From an uncultured Deferribacteraceae bacterium (GTDB lineage: Bacteria; Chrysiogenota; Deferribacteres; CAMZNJ01), in assembly GCA_947313855.1 (NCBI GenBank), contig CAMZNS010000039.1, positions 1-33,856 on the forward strand: a stretch of 33,856 bases of DNA. The letters are read 5' to 3'. The position numbers were made by a program, and so were the translations under genes. This document shows, in pieces, positions 15,019-22,694 of the stretch. The notes below the pieces were generated by a model. The model had not been told where the DNA came from and searched no databases. It saw only the letters and a list, made by a program, of their open reading frames with translations. The first letter of the stretch is position 1. The number at the start of each line of letters is the position of its first letter.

Positions 15019-16326
15019 ATGGGTCAGGGTAGTCAGCAAGTGTTTATTGTTAAAGAGGGGGGACGCCTTGATGGGGCTTGCTCCAAGGTTCTCGGGTTGT
15101 CGCGTAAAAGCGTTACCATTCTGCTGGGGTTAGGCTCTGTTTCTGTGTCGACGTCGGCGTCTCGGTTTGGTGTTGATGTTTTGCGTGAGTTGGAGGGTGG
15201 CATTCCTGTTGCAGGCGTTCCCGGTTCCGCAGGCGTTCCCATTGCAGGCGTTCCCATCCCCTCTGAATCCACCCACCTGCTGGACTACATTGCAGATAAT
15301 GTTACGTTTGTTCCTGCCAAAAAAGCATCACAGAAGGTTGCGTTAGGGGATGTTGTGTCGGTTTACATAACCGAGTCCATGCCTGTTGAGGACTACCTTC
15401 AGGGGGCGGACGCACCATTTGACGTAATATTCGAGTGCGAACATTACGCTGTTATCAACAAGCCAGCGGGGTTGACGGTGCACCCGTCGTCACAGGGGTT
15501 GTCGCAACGTCCTAGCTCGGGCAGTGGTGGCAGTGGTGGCAGTGGTGGCAGCAACCGACCAACTTACATATCCCCCACAGGTGTTGCCGTGGAGATTACC
15601 CTCGTTAACGGCATAATCAAGCGGTTTGGACTAGATGTGGAGAAGTTTATTGCCCATGCAACCACCTCAACAGAATCGGGCAACGTGGTGGACATACCCC
15701 TCGCAACACGCATGGGTATTATCCATCGCCTCGATAGGGATACAACCGGTGTCATGCTTGTGGGGAAAACGCCCGAGGCTGTTGCCAAGTTTCAGAAGAT
15801 GTTTGCCAACAGGGAGCTGTACAAAGAATACAAACTCATCGGGTACGGCGACCCTCAGCGCACATACTACGATATCGACAACACAATGGAGCGTAGCAAA
15901 ACCGATTGGCGTAGTATGATCGTAACACCTAGTGACGAAAAGATATCCGACGAAGAGATTATCGGCTACAGCTACACTAGCTCCCTGGAAACCAACACTG
16001 AAGCAAACAGCTCTAGTAAGGCGAAGAAGCATGCCCGTACTGAGGTGAAGATAACTGCTCGCCATGGGAAGGGTTTTTGTGCCGAAGCCCTTATTCATAC
16101 AGGACGGACGCATCAAGTGCGGGTACACATGGCACACATCGGGTTCCCCATCATCGGCGACCCCCTCTACGGCTGCAACAACCCCTACAACAACATGATA
16201 CAACGACCTGCACTACATTCCAATAAACTGTCGTTTCGGGATCCCTTCACAGGCGAAGATAAAATATTTACAGCACCGGAACCGACAGACTTCACCAATC
16301 TGTGGCGAGGTATTTGTGCTAGTTAA
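15019..16326 (+). CDS. rluD: RluD-family 23S rRNA pseudouridine synthase
   Basis: A 435-residue RNA-modifying enzyme converting uridines to pseudouridine, most likely in 23S rRNA. An S4-like RNA-binding segment (RLDGACSKVLGLSRKSV) is at the N-terminus. The catalytic domain has NKPAGLTVHPS and HRLDRDTTGVMLVGKT with catalytic D239, then HTGRTHQVRVHMAHIGFPIIGDPLYG. It is longer than usual (about 320) because of two repeat inserts (GVP..AGVPIAGVPI and SGGSGGSGG) and a polar insert near residues 310-335. I place the start at ATG 15019, preceded by GGAG at 9 nt, rather than at GTG 14986. It follows polA by 49 nt. Which uridines it modifies (RluD- or RluC-type) cannot be told here. Confidence 0.9.
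   Translation: MGQGSQQVFIVKEGGRLDGACSKVLGLSRKSVTILLGLGSVSVSTSASRFGVDVLRELEGGIPVAGVPGSAGVPIAGVPIPSESTHLLDYIADNVTFVPAKKASQKVALGDVVSVYITESMPVEDYLQGADAPFDVIFECEHYAVINKPAGLTVHPSSQGLSQRPSSGSGGSGGSGGSNRPTYISPTGVAVEITLVNGIIKRFGLDVEKFIAHATTSTESGNVVDIPLATRMGIIHRLDRDTTGVMLVGKTPEAVAKFQKMFANRELYKEYKLIGYGDPQRTYYDIDNTMERSKTDWRSMIVTPSDEKISDEEIIGYSYTSSLETNTEANSSSKAKKHARTEVKITARHGKGFCAEALIHTGRTHQVRVHMAHIGFPIIGDPLYGCNNPYNNMIQRPALHSNKLSFRDPFTGEDKIFTAPEPTDFTNLWRGICAS
15202..15262 (+). repeat. In-frame 15-bp repeat inside rluD (AGVPI units)
   Basis: Three copies of a GCAGGCGTTCCCATT-like 15-mer encode Ala-Gly-Val-Pro-Ile units between the S4-like region and the catalytic domain. The frame is kept. Confidence 0.88.
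15519..15552 (+). repeat. In-frame 9-bp repeat inside rluD (GSG units)
   Basis: About three and a half copies of GGCAGTGGT encode a Gly-Ser-Gly linker shortly after the TVHPSS motif of the catalytic domain. The frame is kept. Confidence 0.92.
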
Positions 16327-16391
16327 AAATATGCTGGAGCCAACAACAATGCAACAACAATGCCAACGCTAACTTTAAAAACGTATATTCC

Positions 16392-16420
16392 TTGACTTAG
16401 GGTGGCATTGCGAGTACCAT
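16392..16420 (+). promoter_or_regulatory. Promoter of the pepA-pglB operon
   Basis: TTGACT (16392-16397), a 17-bp spacer and TACCAT (16415-16420). It lies inside the upstream open extension of the pepA frame, which supports the later start at 16498. The -10 box is overlapped by a 14-bp perfect palindrome (16416-16429), so a bound regulator would block the polymerase. Confidence 0.6.
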
Positions 16421-16451
16421 ACGTATGGTTTGCATCCCCACGTATGGGGAT
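16416..16451. promoter_or_regulatory. Two adjacent inverted repeats at the pepA transcription start
   Basis: ACCATACGTATGGT (16416-16429) is a perfect 14-bp palindrome. ATCCCCA-CGTA-TGGGGAT (16434-16451) is a 7-bp inverted repeat around CGTA. Both contain ACGTATGG, so the two sites share a sequence as operator pairs do. Alternatively the second forms a small hairpin in the 5' leader. The regulator is unknown. Confidence 0.55.
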
Positions 16452-16497
16452 TAGCCGAAGAAAAATAACCAAATATATAAAAACCTTGGAGCGAGAG

Positions 16498-18000
16498 ATG
16501 AAGATTACCTGCAGAAAGAAGATTGCCGAAACATTTAAAAAAAGTGCACTACTAATACCTGTCTACAAAGGGATAAACCTAAGCGATGAAGTAGTAGGCG
16601 AACACCTAATCAGTGCCATCGAACCCATACTAAACGGCGATGACTTCATCTTCGAAAAAGGGTACACAAGCAGTCTATTCATCGAACTAGGTAACAAAAT
16701 GCGTCGCGTCTACTTAGTCAACGTGCCCAAAGAACCGGGCGAATACCGCGAATACATGGAGATCGGATACGAATTCGCCAAACTAATCAAAAAAGACCGC
16801 GTAAGCGACTTCTCAGTAATCTCTCTCGAAGATATCTACAACGACGACAAAGACCTAATGCACTCCAAATACTTCATAGAAGGGGTGCTAGCAGGATCAT
16901 ACCAGTTCCTAAAATACAACACCAACCCACCAAGCACAACTCTGGAAGAGATCGAAATCATCACATCGCTACCCAAACAGAAAAAATTTGTGGATCAAAT
17001 CTCAAGTGAAATACTCACAACATTCGAAAACATCAACATCCTCAAAGACGCTGTCCTCACCACCTCCAACGAACTCTACCCCATGTCTTACGCCAAAATG
17101 ATGGAAGACATGCTCCCCGACAACATCTCCATGGAAGTAATCGCAAACGACGAACTACTAAACAACAAACTCGAATGCATATACACCGTGGGCAAAGGAT
17201 CGGTCAACAAACCATGCCTTGTCAAAATGCACTACCAAGGGGCACCAAATACTAAAGCCAATATCGCCATCGTCGGCAAAGGGATTACATTCGACACGGG
17301 GGGCGAAAATATCAAATCCATGGCTTCACACATGCACTTCATGAAATCAGACATGACCGGTGCCGCAACCATGTACGCCGTAATACGATCCGCAGCACAA
17401 CTCAAACTCCCCGTAAATATCTACGCATACCTACCATTAGCCGAAAACAAGGTTAGCTCAACATCCATCAACCCCGGCGACATTATCACCGCCGCTAGTG
17501 GCAAAACCATCGAAATACACAACACCGACGCCGAAGGCAGACTGGTGCTAGCCGATGCACTGTTCCTCGCAACACAAACCGAACCGGAAGTTATCATCGA
17601 CATCGCAACACTCACCGGTGGAGTAGTTGTTGCCCTAGGCGAACTCATGGCAGGCTTCTTCGCCAACAGACGTTTCCTCGCAAAATCACTGGAAGACACA
17701 TCGTTCAACATTAGCGAAGATGTTTGGGAGCTACCACTTTACGAACACTACGAAAAACACCTCAAAGGAACACACGCCGACCTACAAAATATCGGACTCC
17801 AAACACTCTCCCAAGGGGGCACAATCTTCTCCGCACTATTCCTCAAGCAGTTTGTGGACAACTACCCTTGGATACACCTTGACATAGCTGGAGTAGGGTT
17901 CACATCCAGCGAACACCCATGGTTGGGCAAAGGTGCAACAGGATTTGGCGTACGATTACTCCTTGAGTTTATCAAAAAAGACTATTTACAGAAGCAATAA
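16498..18000 (+). CDS. pepA: Leucyl/cytosol aminopeptidase, family M17
   Basis: A 500-residue two-metal aminopeptidase releasing N-terminal residues from peptides in the cytoplasm. Metal and active-site motifs are intact: GKGITFDTGG (K261, D266), the aspartate-containing KSDMTGAATM, and NTDAEGRLVLADAL (N342-D344-E346-R348), followed by TLTGGVVVALG. The N-terminal half (about residues 1-190) is divergent, as usual for this family. The frame is open from 16402, but ATG 16498 has GGAG 6 nt upstream, follows the promoter at 16392-16420 and gives the usual length. Coding strand is about 68% A+C where sampled. It lies 35 nt upstream of pglB, so the two are probably co-transcribed. Confidence 0.93.
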   Translation: MKITCRKKIAETFKKSALLIPVYKGINLSDEVVGEHLISAIEPILNGDDFIFEKGYTSSLFIELGNKMRRVYLVNVPKEPGEYREYMEIGYEFAKLIKKDRVSDFSVISLEDIYNDDKDLMHSKYFIEGVLAGSYQFLKYNTNPPSTTLEEIEIITSLPKQKKFVDQISSEILTTFENINILKDAVLTTSNELYPMSYAKMMEDMLPDNISMEVIANDELLNNKLECIYTVGKGSVNKPCLVKMHYQGAPNTKANIAIVGKGITFDTGGENIKSMASHMHFMKSDMTGAATMYAVIRSAAQLKLPVNIYAYLPLAENKVSSTSINPGDIITAASGKTIEIHNTDAEGRLVLADALFLATQTEPEVIIDIATLTGGVVVALGELMAGFFANRRFLAKSLEDTSFNISEDVWELPLYEHYEKHLKGTHADLQNIGLQTLSQGGTIFSALFLKQFVDNYPWIHLDIAGVGFTSSEHPWLGKGATGFGVRLLLEFIKKDYLQKQ

Positions 18001-18035
18001 AATAAAAATCACACTTGAGTAGGGGCCTAATTAAT

Positions 18036-20288
18036 ATGAAATGGATAGACAGCAAGCTAGACATGTTTACAGGTTATTTCTCCAAATACAGTGTTGCAAC
18101 AAGCTATTTGAAAATGCCTAGGCGATACAACATCCTCCTCGGTATCGTTGCCATCGCCATGGTATTTGCCATTGTACTACACTATCGCTGGGAGCAACTT
18201 TCACCATGGTTGGAAGACAAAAACCCAGCATTTTATGTGGACAACGACACACCTATTCTAGGCACACTAGACTCCTACAAGTGGATTCGGTACACTGAAG
18301 AGGTGCGAGACGGAACGTACGAACCTCTCACCAACGATCCGATCATGTACTACCCCGACGGCTGGGAGCGTCCTAAAGTTACCCCCCTCATCGCACACCT
18401 GAACCTAGCCTTAGCATCGGTGTTGCCAGATACAGACAACTTCCACATGCGGGACAATATCTACTTCTCTGCGTTAATCCTTACTCCCATTTTGGGTTCG
18501 ATGATAGTTGTGGTATCCATCCTTTGGGGGATGAGTATCGGCTACTTACCTTTGGGGATTTTGGCGGCGATAACAGGCTCCTACGCCCCAATGTTCTATT
18601 TGCGATCCACGTCGGGGCGTTTTGATACCGATCTGCTCAACGTATTCTTCCCCATGTTAATTGCGATTTTCATATCGTTAATCCCCATGAGTGCTCGTTA
18701 CAGGCGTGATCATGATGGCGAGGCAGTCCATGATTCGAAAGCCTCTGGTATCGGTATGGCAATGATGGGTATTTTTGGCAGACTAGAGCCCTACAGCCCC
18801 TACATATATTCTGCATTAGCAGGGTTCTCCACACACCTCCTCTACCTTTGGTACGAGCATCAGATATTCAACTTAATCTATGCTGTCATACTATTTTTGT
18901 TCCTAGTATTCTCACGCTATCACCTGAAAGAGATACTTATCAGTTTGGGGCTTTTCATACTATTTGCTAATCCGTTTGTAGTGTTTGCAGGTATTAGTTC
19001 TTTTGTGGAGCTCTCTTACATCTACCTATTCAATAAGGATCTGTCCACATCGGCATTCCCCAATGTTTACAACACAATATCCGAAGCCATCAAACAGACC
19101 ACACCTGAGGTTATGTCTGCCTACTATTTCAATGGCTTCTTTGTTGTCGTCGGTACGGCAGGGTTCTTGCTGTTCGCACTTGGCAACATGCGTTACGCAT
19201 TGCCCCTCATGCCCCTTTTGGCACTAACTGCCCTCGGATTCCTATCCTCGCCACGTTTTACAATGTACGGCGGTCCACTCATAGGTATCGGATTCGGCTA
19301 CATCATGCTGCTAGCAATCAGATACCTACCCATCGACATCGAACAACGCCTGACAAATATGTTTGGTCGACTAGGCAAGCAGGTTACCAGCGTTGTGTAT
19401 CTAGGTGCGACAACACTTGTGGGGGTGGTACTGTTTATCCCTGCTTTAGGTATGATTACCAGCGTCAAACCCACAACATCCATACCACCTGAGATATTCC
19501 AAGTGTACGAAGACATGAAAATGAAGAACATCATACCGGAGGGGAGTGCCATCTACACATGGTGGGATTACGGCTTGGTCATCGAAGAGTACCTGAAAGA
19601 CAAAAGCTTCCACGACGGCATGAGCCAAAGCTCGCCCAAAACATATTTCGTCGCACGGAGCATGGTCTCTAGCTCACAAGACGAAATGTACAACATCATC
19701 TCCTACCTCAGCAACAACGGGATGACAAACATCAACCGGTCCATTGCGTCGAAAACACCAACACAAGATATCATCGACAACGTACTCGGATACGACCAGA
19801 ACCTCAACCAAGACGACATTTACCTCATGTACACCGCCGACATGATCGGTAAATTTGGTGCCATACAGTTCATCGGCAACTACGATATCGCAAACAAACA
19901 GGCACGCTACCTGCAAGCATCACGCATACCATGCTCAACATCACCGCAAGATGGGGAATACGTATGTGCAGGCTCATCAAAACTCAGCCTCAACTCCTTC
20001 TCCATCAGCACCCCAGGGGCAGGGGTACTGCTCATCAAAGACCTGTACATCGTCAATGCCATCGACGGAACAACCAAACAGGTATCCACACCATTCAACA
20101 ACGGCGTGGGTGCCATACTCATGGAAACACCTTGGGGATCGGAACTAACAATAGCCGAAGATGGCTACATCAATAGCAACCTCATACAAATGTTCCTCTT
20201 GGGCAATTACGACCACAACCTATTCGAACTTGTGGCACACTACGGTACTGTTGCTAAAGTGTACAGGGTGCTCCCGCAACGTAAGTAG
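18036..20288 (+). CDS. pglB: STT3/PglB-type oligosaccharyltransferase
   Basis: A 750-residue membrane enzyme of the STT3 family, which transfers a lipid-linked glycan to asparagine on the outer face of the inner membrane. About a dozen membrane helices fill residues 35-475, followed by a soluble C-terminal domain. Family motifs are intact: the first acidic motif LDSYKWIRY (D79), SGRFDTDLL with D197-X-D199 closely matching SGYYDTDML of Campylobacter PglB, TISE with E350 in the external loop (TIXE in bacterial enzymes), and the WWDYG signature (W509-G513). ATG 18036 is preferred over TTG 18015. It is probably co-transcribed with pepA. No flippase, glycosyltransferase or sugar-nucleotide genes lie nearby, so the glycan must be made elsewhere. 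An O-oligosaccharyltransferase or mannosyltransferase is excluded by the WWDYG and TISE motifs. Confidence 0.93.
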   Translation: MKWIDSKLDMFTGYFSKYSVATSYLKMPRRYNILLGIVAIAMVFAIVLHYRWEQLSPWLEDKNPAFYVDNDTPILGTLDSYKWIRYTEEVRDGTYEPLTNDPIMYYPDGWERPKVTPLIAHLNLALASVLPDTDNFHMRDNIYFSALILTPILGSMIVVVSILWGMSIGYLPLGILAAITGSYAPMFYLRSTSGRFDTDLLNVFFPMLIAIFISLIPMSARYRRDHDGEAVHDSKASGIGMAMMGIFGRLEPYSPYIYSALAGFSTHLLYLWYEHQIFNLIYAVILFLFLVFSRYHLKEILISLGLFILFANPFVVFAGISSFVELSYIYLFNKDLSTSAFPNVYNTISEAIKQTTPEVMSAYYFNGFFVVVGTAGFLLFALGNMRYALPLMPLLALTALGFLSSPRFTMYGGPLIGIGFGYIMLLAIRYLPIDIEQRLTNMFGRLGKQVTSVVYLGATTLVGVVLFIPALGMITSVKPTTSIPPEIFQVYEDMKMKNIIPEGSAIYTWWDYGLVIEEYLKDKSFHDGMSQSSPKTYFVARSMVSSSQDEMYNIISYLSNNGMTNINRSIASKTPTQDIIDNVLGYDQNLNQDDIYLMYTADMIGKFGAIQFIGNYDIANKQARYLQASRIPCSTSPQDGEYVCAGSSKLSLNSFSISTPGAGVLLIKDLYIVNAIDGTTKQVSTPFNNGVGAILMETPWGSELTIAEDGYINSNLIQMFLLGNYDHNLFELVAHYGTVAKVYRVLPQRK

Positions 20289-20304
20289 GTGGCAGGGTTG
20301 GACG

Positions 20305-20347
20305 GCACCCCCACTTGCCTCGCCCATGGGCGTTTGGTCGGGGGTGC
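20305..20347. terminator. Nested inverted repeat just after pglB, possible terminator
   Basis: Outer arms GCACCCCC (20305-20312) and GGGGGTGC (20340-20347) are perfectly complementary. They enclose a perfect 12-bp palindrome CGCCCATGGGCG (20321-20332). It begins 16 bp after the pglB stop. No T tract follows, so it is not a classic intrinsic terminator; it could stabilise the 3' end of the pepA-pglB mRNA or extrude as a cruciform. Confidence 0.5.
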
Positions 20348-20348
20348 A

Positions 20349-20428
20349 CGTCATCGCCGTGCGTTCGTGTGCGTTCGTGTGCGTTCGTCATCACCGTGCG
20401 TTCGTGTGCGTTCGTCATCGCCGTACGC
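20349..20428 (+). repeat. 10-bp repeat array in the pglB-rlpA gap
   Basis: Imperfect GTGCGTTCGT 10-mers, five copies interrupted by CATCRCC spacers. The rest of this 384-bp gap (20289-20672) holds a nested inverted repeat at 20305-20347, a T-rich stretch at 20450-20466, a possible promoter at 20483-20512 and a 14-bp duplication (AACGAACAATGAAC) near 20537-20564. I see no gene in it. Confidence 0.88.
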
Positions 20429-20482
20429 TCCTATCACCCTGATTTCTCTTTTTTTCAACTTTTTTTGAATTATATTTGAATT

Positions 20483-20512
20483 TTGTAGACATACAGATAA
20501 TACTTATATAAT
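20483..20512 (+). promoter_or_regulatory. Possible rlpA promoter
   Basis: TTGTAG (20483-20488), an 18-bp spacer and a perfect TATAAT (20507-20512) within an A/T-rich stretch. It would give a leader of about 150 nt before rlpA. The -35 match is moderate, and A/T-rich DNA produces such matches by chance. Confidence 0.4.
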
Positions 20513-20672
20513 ATAAATATTAATATGCGGTGTGCAACGAACAATGAACAACGAACAATGAACACACGGACAGCAAACAGCAAAAAAGACTGCAAAACCG
20601 TGCGTTGTTCAGAAGGGATACCAATCAAACAGAACTAAACCACTGTTTAATGGTATTATTTTGGGTGTTACT

Positions 20673-22058
20673 ATGAAAAAAATTAACTTCAACATCATAC
20701 CTCTCACAGGTATGATACTTCTAACAATCACAATGGCGATCCCAACCATATCTATGGCGAAAGCAACAACCTTGCCAAAATCAGACGTGGAAGCACTATT
20801 CAAAAACGGGGTAGCACTCAAAAGCTACCAACAAGTCAAATACGGCTCAAAAGACTACTTCGTCCTAAAACAATCGAAAGCATCCTGTGCCCTAGCCACA
20901 GAAGTAGCATACGACAAACCCTACACAATCCTAGGGGGCACATACCTACGACTCAGCCATACCAAAAACTTTGTCCAAACAGGTGACGCAAGCTGGTACG
21001 GACCAGACTTCCACGGAAAACTCACCGCAAACGGCGAAACCTACAACATGTACGACATGACGGCAGCACACAAAACTCTACCCATGGGTACACGAGTGGA
21101 AGTCACAAACCTCGATAACAACAAAAAAGTTGTGGTAAGAATCAACGACAGAGGACCATTCAAAGACGGACGAATCATCGACCTAACAAAAGTCGCAGCA
21201 AACAAAATCGGAATGCTAGGATCGGGAACAGCAAACGTAATGATCAAAACCGTGGGCACACCAACATACGTCGTCAACGCATACCACCCACTACTAGCAT
21301 CCATCAACGATGCTGACGAATCGTTCTGTGCCGGCGGGATTATCGTGCCCGAATCAACCGACCTGAACAAAGGAGCCGTTACACCCAAAATCCTAACAGC
21401 AGAAAACACGATCACCAAAGAGGCTATTACGGGTACGGGGGGGGTAGTGGAATACAACCCTGCAGCGATTGTTCCCATGGTGGCGACTGCACCTGTGGCG
21501 ACTGCACCTGTGGCGACCGAGCCTGTGGCGATTGCACCTGTGGCGATTGCACCTGTGGCGACCGAGCCTGTGGCGATTGCACCTGTGGCGATTGCAGATG
21601 AGGTTTTGCCCATGTCGGAGCCCATGGCTGTTGTTGATAGTGCTGAGGCAAACAGTTCTGACACCGATGTAGCGACTGAGCCCGTGGCAACTGAGCCTGT
21701 GGCAACTGAGTCCGTAGCGACCGAGCCTGTTACGATTGCACCTGTGGCACTTGAGCCTATGGCGACTGAGGTGCCAGTTGAGCAGAGTACCAGCATTGAC
21801 GGTAGTTCCAATTGGAAGAGCTACTCTGGTGATGTGTCGGGTAAGTATGGTATTCAGTTGGGTTCGTTTAGCCAACTTTCCAATGCGATAAAGCTTGCAG
21901 ATGTTGTTGATGGTTCTAAGGTTGTTGACATTTGGGTTTCTGATTCCATCTATTCACGTGTTATTATCGATGGTTTTGCGACACGTGCTGATGCGAAGTC
22001 GAGCTTGAAGGTTATTAAGAAAGATTATCCAAAGGCTTTCATAGTTTCGTTACAATAG
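20673..22058 (+). CDS. rlpA: RlpA-like septal-ring lytic transglycosylase with DPBB and SPOR domains
   Basis: A 461-residue exported protein. A signal peptide (residues 1 to about 30, ending SMAKA) precedes a double-psi beta-barrel (about 103-195) with GDASWYGPDFHGKLTANGE and the catalytic pair H133 (AAHKTLP) and D159 (NDRGPF), so glycan-strand cleavage activity is plausible. Residues about 265-370 are a low-complexity Pro-Val-Ala-Thr/Ile-Glu/Ala linker. The last 75 residues (KYGIQLGSFSQ onward) form a SPOR domain, which binds denuded septal peptidoglycan. Some RlpA proteins are lipoproteins; I see no lipobox cysteine here. The linker contains E325-A-N327-S-S329, an extended bacterial N-glycosylation sequon, next to the pglB gene. 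An eight-G tract at 21437-21444 precedes the linker. Shine-Dalgarno is weak (GGGTG). Confidence 0.9.
   Translation: MKKINFNIIPLTGMILLTITMAIPTISMAKATTLPKSDVEALFKNGVALKSYQQVKYGSKDYFVLKQSKASCALATEVAYDKPYTILGGTYLRLSHTKNFVQTGDASWYGPDFHGKLTANGETYNMYDMTAAHKTLPMGTRVEVTNLDNNKKVVVRINDRGPFKDGRIIDLTKVAANKIGMLGSGTANVMIKTVGTPTYVVNAYHPLLASINDADESFCAGGIIVPESTDLNKGAVTPKILTAENTITKEAITGTGGVVEYNPAAIVPMVATAPVATAPVATEPVAIAPVAIAPVATEPVAIAPVAIADEVLPMSEPMAVVDSAEANSSDTDVATEPVATEPVATESVATEPVTIAPVALEPMATEVPVEQSTSIDGSSNWKSYSGDVSGKYGIQLGSFSQLSNAIKLADVVDGSKVVDIWVSDSIYSRVIIDGFATRADAKSSLKVIKKDYPKAFIVSLQ
21478..21775 (+). repeat. In-frame 15-bp repeats inside rlpA (PVATE/PVAIA units)
   Basis: Two blocks of GCACCTGTGGCGACT-like 15-mers (about eight copies in 21478-21595, about six more degenerate ones in 21670-21775) encode Pro-Val-Ala-X-X units. 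The unit length keeps the frame. They form the linker between the DPBB and SPOR domains, a place where length variation should be tolerated. Confidence 0.93.
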
Positions 22059-22111
22059 GTTGGCATATTTTTTGGCAATATTAGTTATTTGCTATGTTGT
22101 ATCCTTAAGAA

Positions 22112-22250
22112 TAGGGGTGTTGGTGGCTGTGCTATAATTGTGCAAATGTTGTTCATAAGTATTTCTCAGGGATTTTTTTAATAACAGATTGCAACGTCCA
22201 AAAATCCCTATCCCCGTGCAGTAGGGCTTTCAGCGGTCTCACAGCCACAC
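22112..22250 (-). ncRNA. Candidate structured RNA, 6S-like architecture
   Basis: The two ends are complementary: plus-strand GTGGCTGTG near 22123-22131 pairs with CACAGCCAC near 22240-22248, and flanking bases pair further with a bulge. Inside, AGGGATTTTT (about 22169-22178) and AAAAATCCCT (about 22200-22209) make a perfect 10-bp stem with a 22-nt loop. A closing stem, a wide internal region and an apical stem resemble 6S RNA, but I found no conserved 6S sequence. A minus-strand promoter with a perfect -35 sits at the right place, so I favour the minus strand. An extended -10 (TGC-TATAAT, 22130-22138) on the plus strand is the rival reading. Confidence 0.35.
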
Positions 22251-22255
22251 TCCTT

Positions 22256-22282
22256 ATTTTATCGCCCTTCCGGTGGTGTCAA
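22256..22282 (-). promoter_or_regulatory. Possible minus-strand promoter of the candidate RNA
   Basis: On the minus strand: TTGACA (22277-22282), a 15-bp spacer and TAAAAT (22256-22261). The -35 is perfect but the spacer is two bases short of optimum. Initiation would fall near 22249, at the edge of the closing stem. Confidence 0.4.
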
Positions 22283-22370
22283 GTATTTATTTGAGATATC
22301 TTTTGCAGAAGCTGTGTAAAACCCTTTCCTACCCCTTCAATAAGTCCGATTTCATAAGAATTCTGGGGGG

Positions 22371-22389
22371 GTGGTCAAAATTTGACCAC
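22371..22389. promoter_or_regulatory. 19-bp palindrome, operator-like
   Basis: GTGGTCAAA-A-TTTGACCAC: 9-bp perfect arms around one base, directly after a seven-G run (22365-22371). It lies 306 bp upstream of miaB in a 636-bp gap without genes. The size and symmetry fit a site for a dimeric regulator; no neighbouring regulator gene is present. Confidence 0.5.
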
Positions 22390-22576
22390 TGGCAACTATC
22401 TTTTTCTGGATGCAGACTTTCCGGCATTAATCCTGCTTCACCCCTTGCTTTCGTCATTATTTCCACCACTTTGATGTTAATAGTAGTTGTTAGGTTTGTC
22501 CGTATTGCGTATACTGTTGAGGTTAAGTTACTTGCGTTGCGGGGCTACTTTCGGGGCTACCCCCTTTGGGCGTGGG

Positions 22577-22645
22577 CTACGTTACGGTGTCTACGTTACG
22601 GTGTCTACGTGACGGTGTCTACGTTACGGTGTCTACGTTGCGAGG
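22577..22645 (+). repeat. 14-bp tandem repeat upstream of miaB
   Basis: Four copies of CTACGTTACGGTGT (one with a single change) plus a partial copy end about 50 bp before the miaB ATG. The frame is accidentally open through it, but 14 is not a multiple of three and the upstream peptide has no family similarity, so I treat it as leader DNA. Confidence 0.9.
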
Positions 22646-22694
22646 CAAGTTTTGTGTTAAATATTATTCAATATTATTCGAGGAATGTTTTGTC

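Noticed and set aside
16402-16497. 32-residue N-terminal extension of PepA
   Set aside because: The promoter and palindromes lie inside it, and ATG 16498 has a well-spaced GGAG.
21041-21811. 256-residue antisense frame in rlpA
   Set aside because: It is the shadow of the in-frame 15-bp repeats. The plus frame has clear DPBB and SPOR domains, a signal peptide and catalytic residues.
22566-22694. 43-residue N-terminal extension of MiaB
   Set aside because: It translates a 14-bp repeat whose period is not a multiple of three. MiaB proteins start near the TYGCQMN segment, and ATG 22695 has a ribosome binding site.
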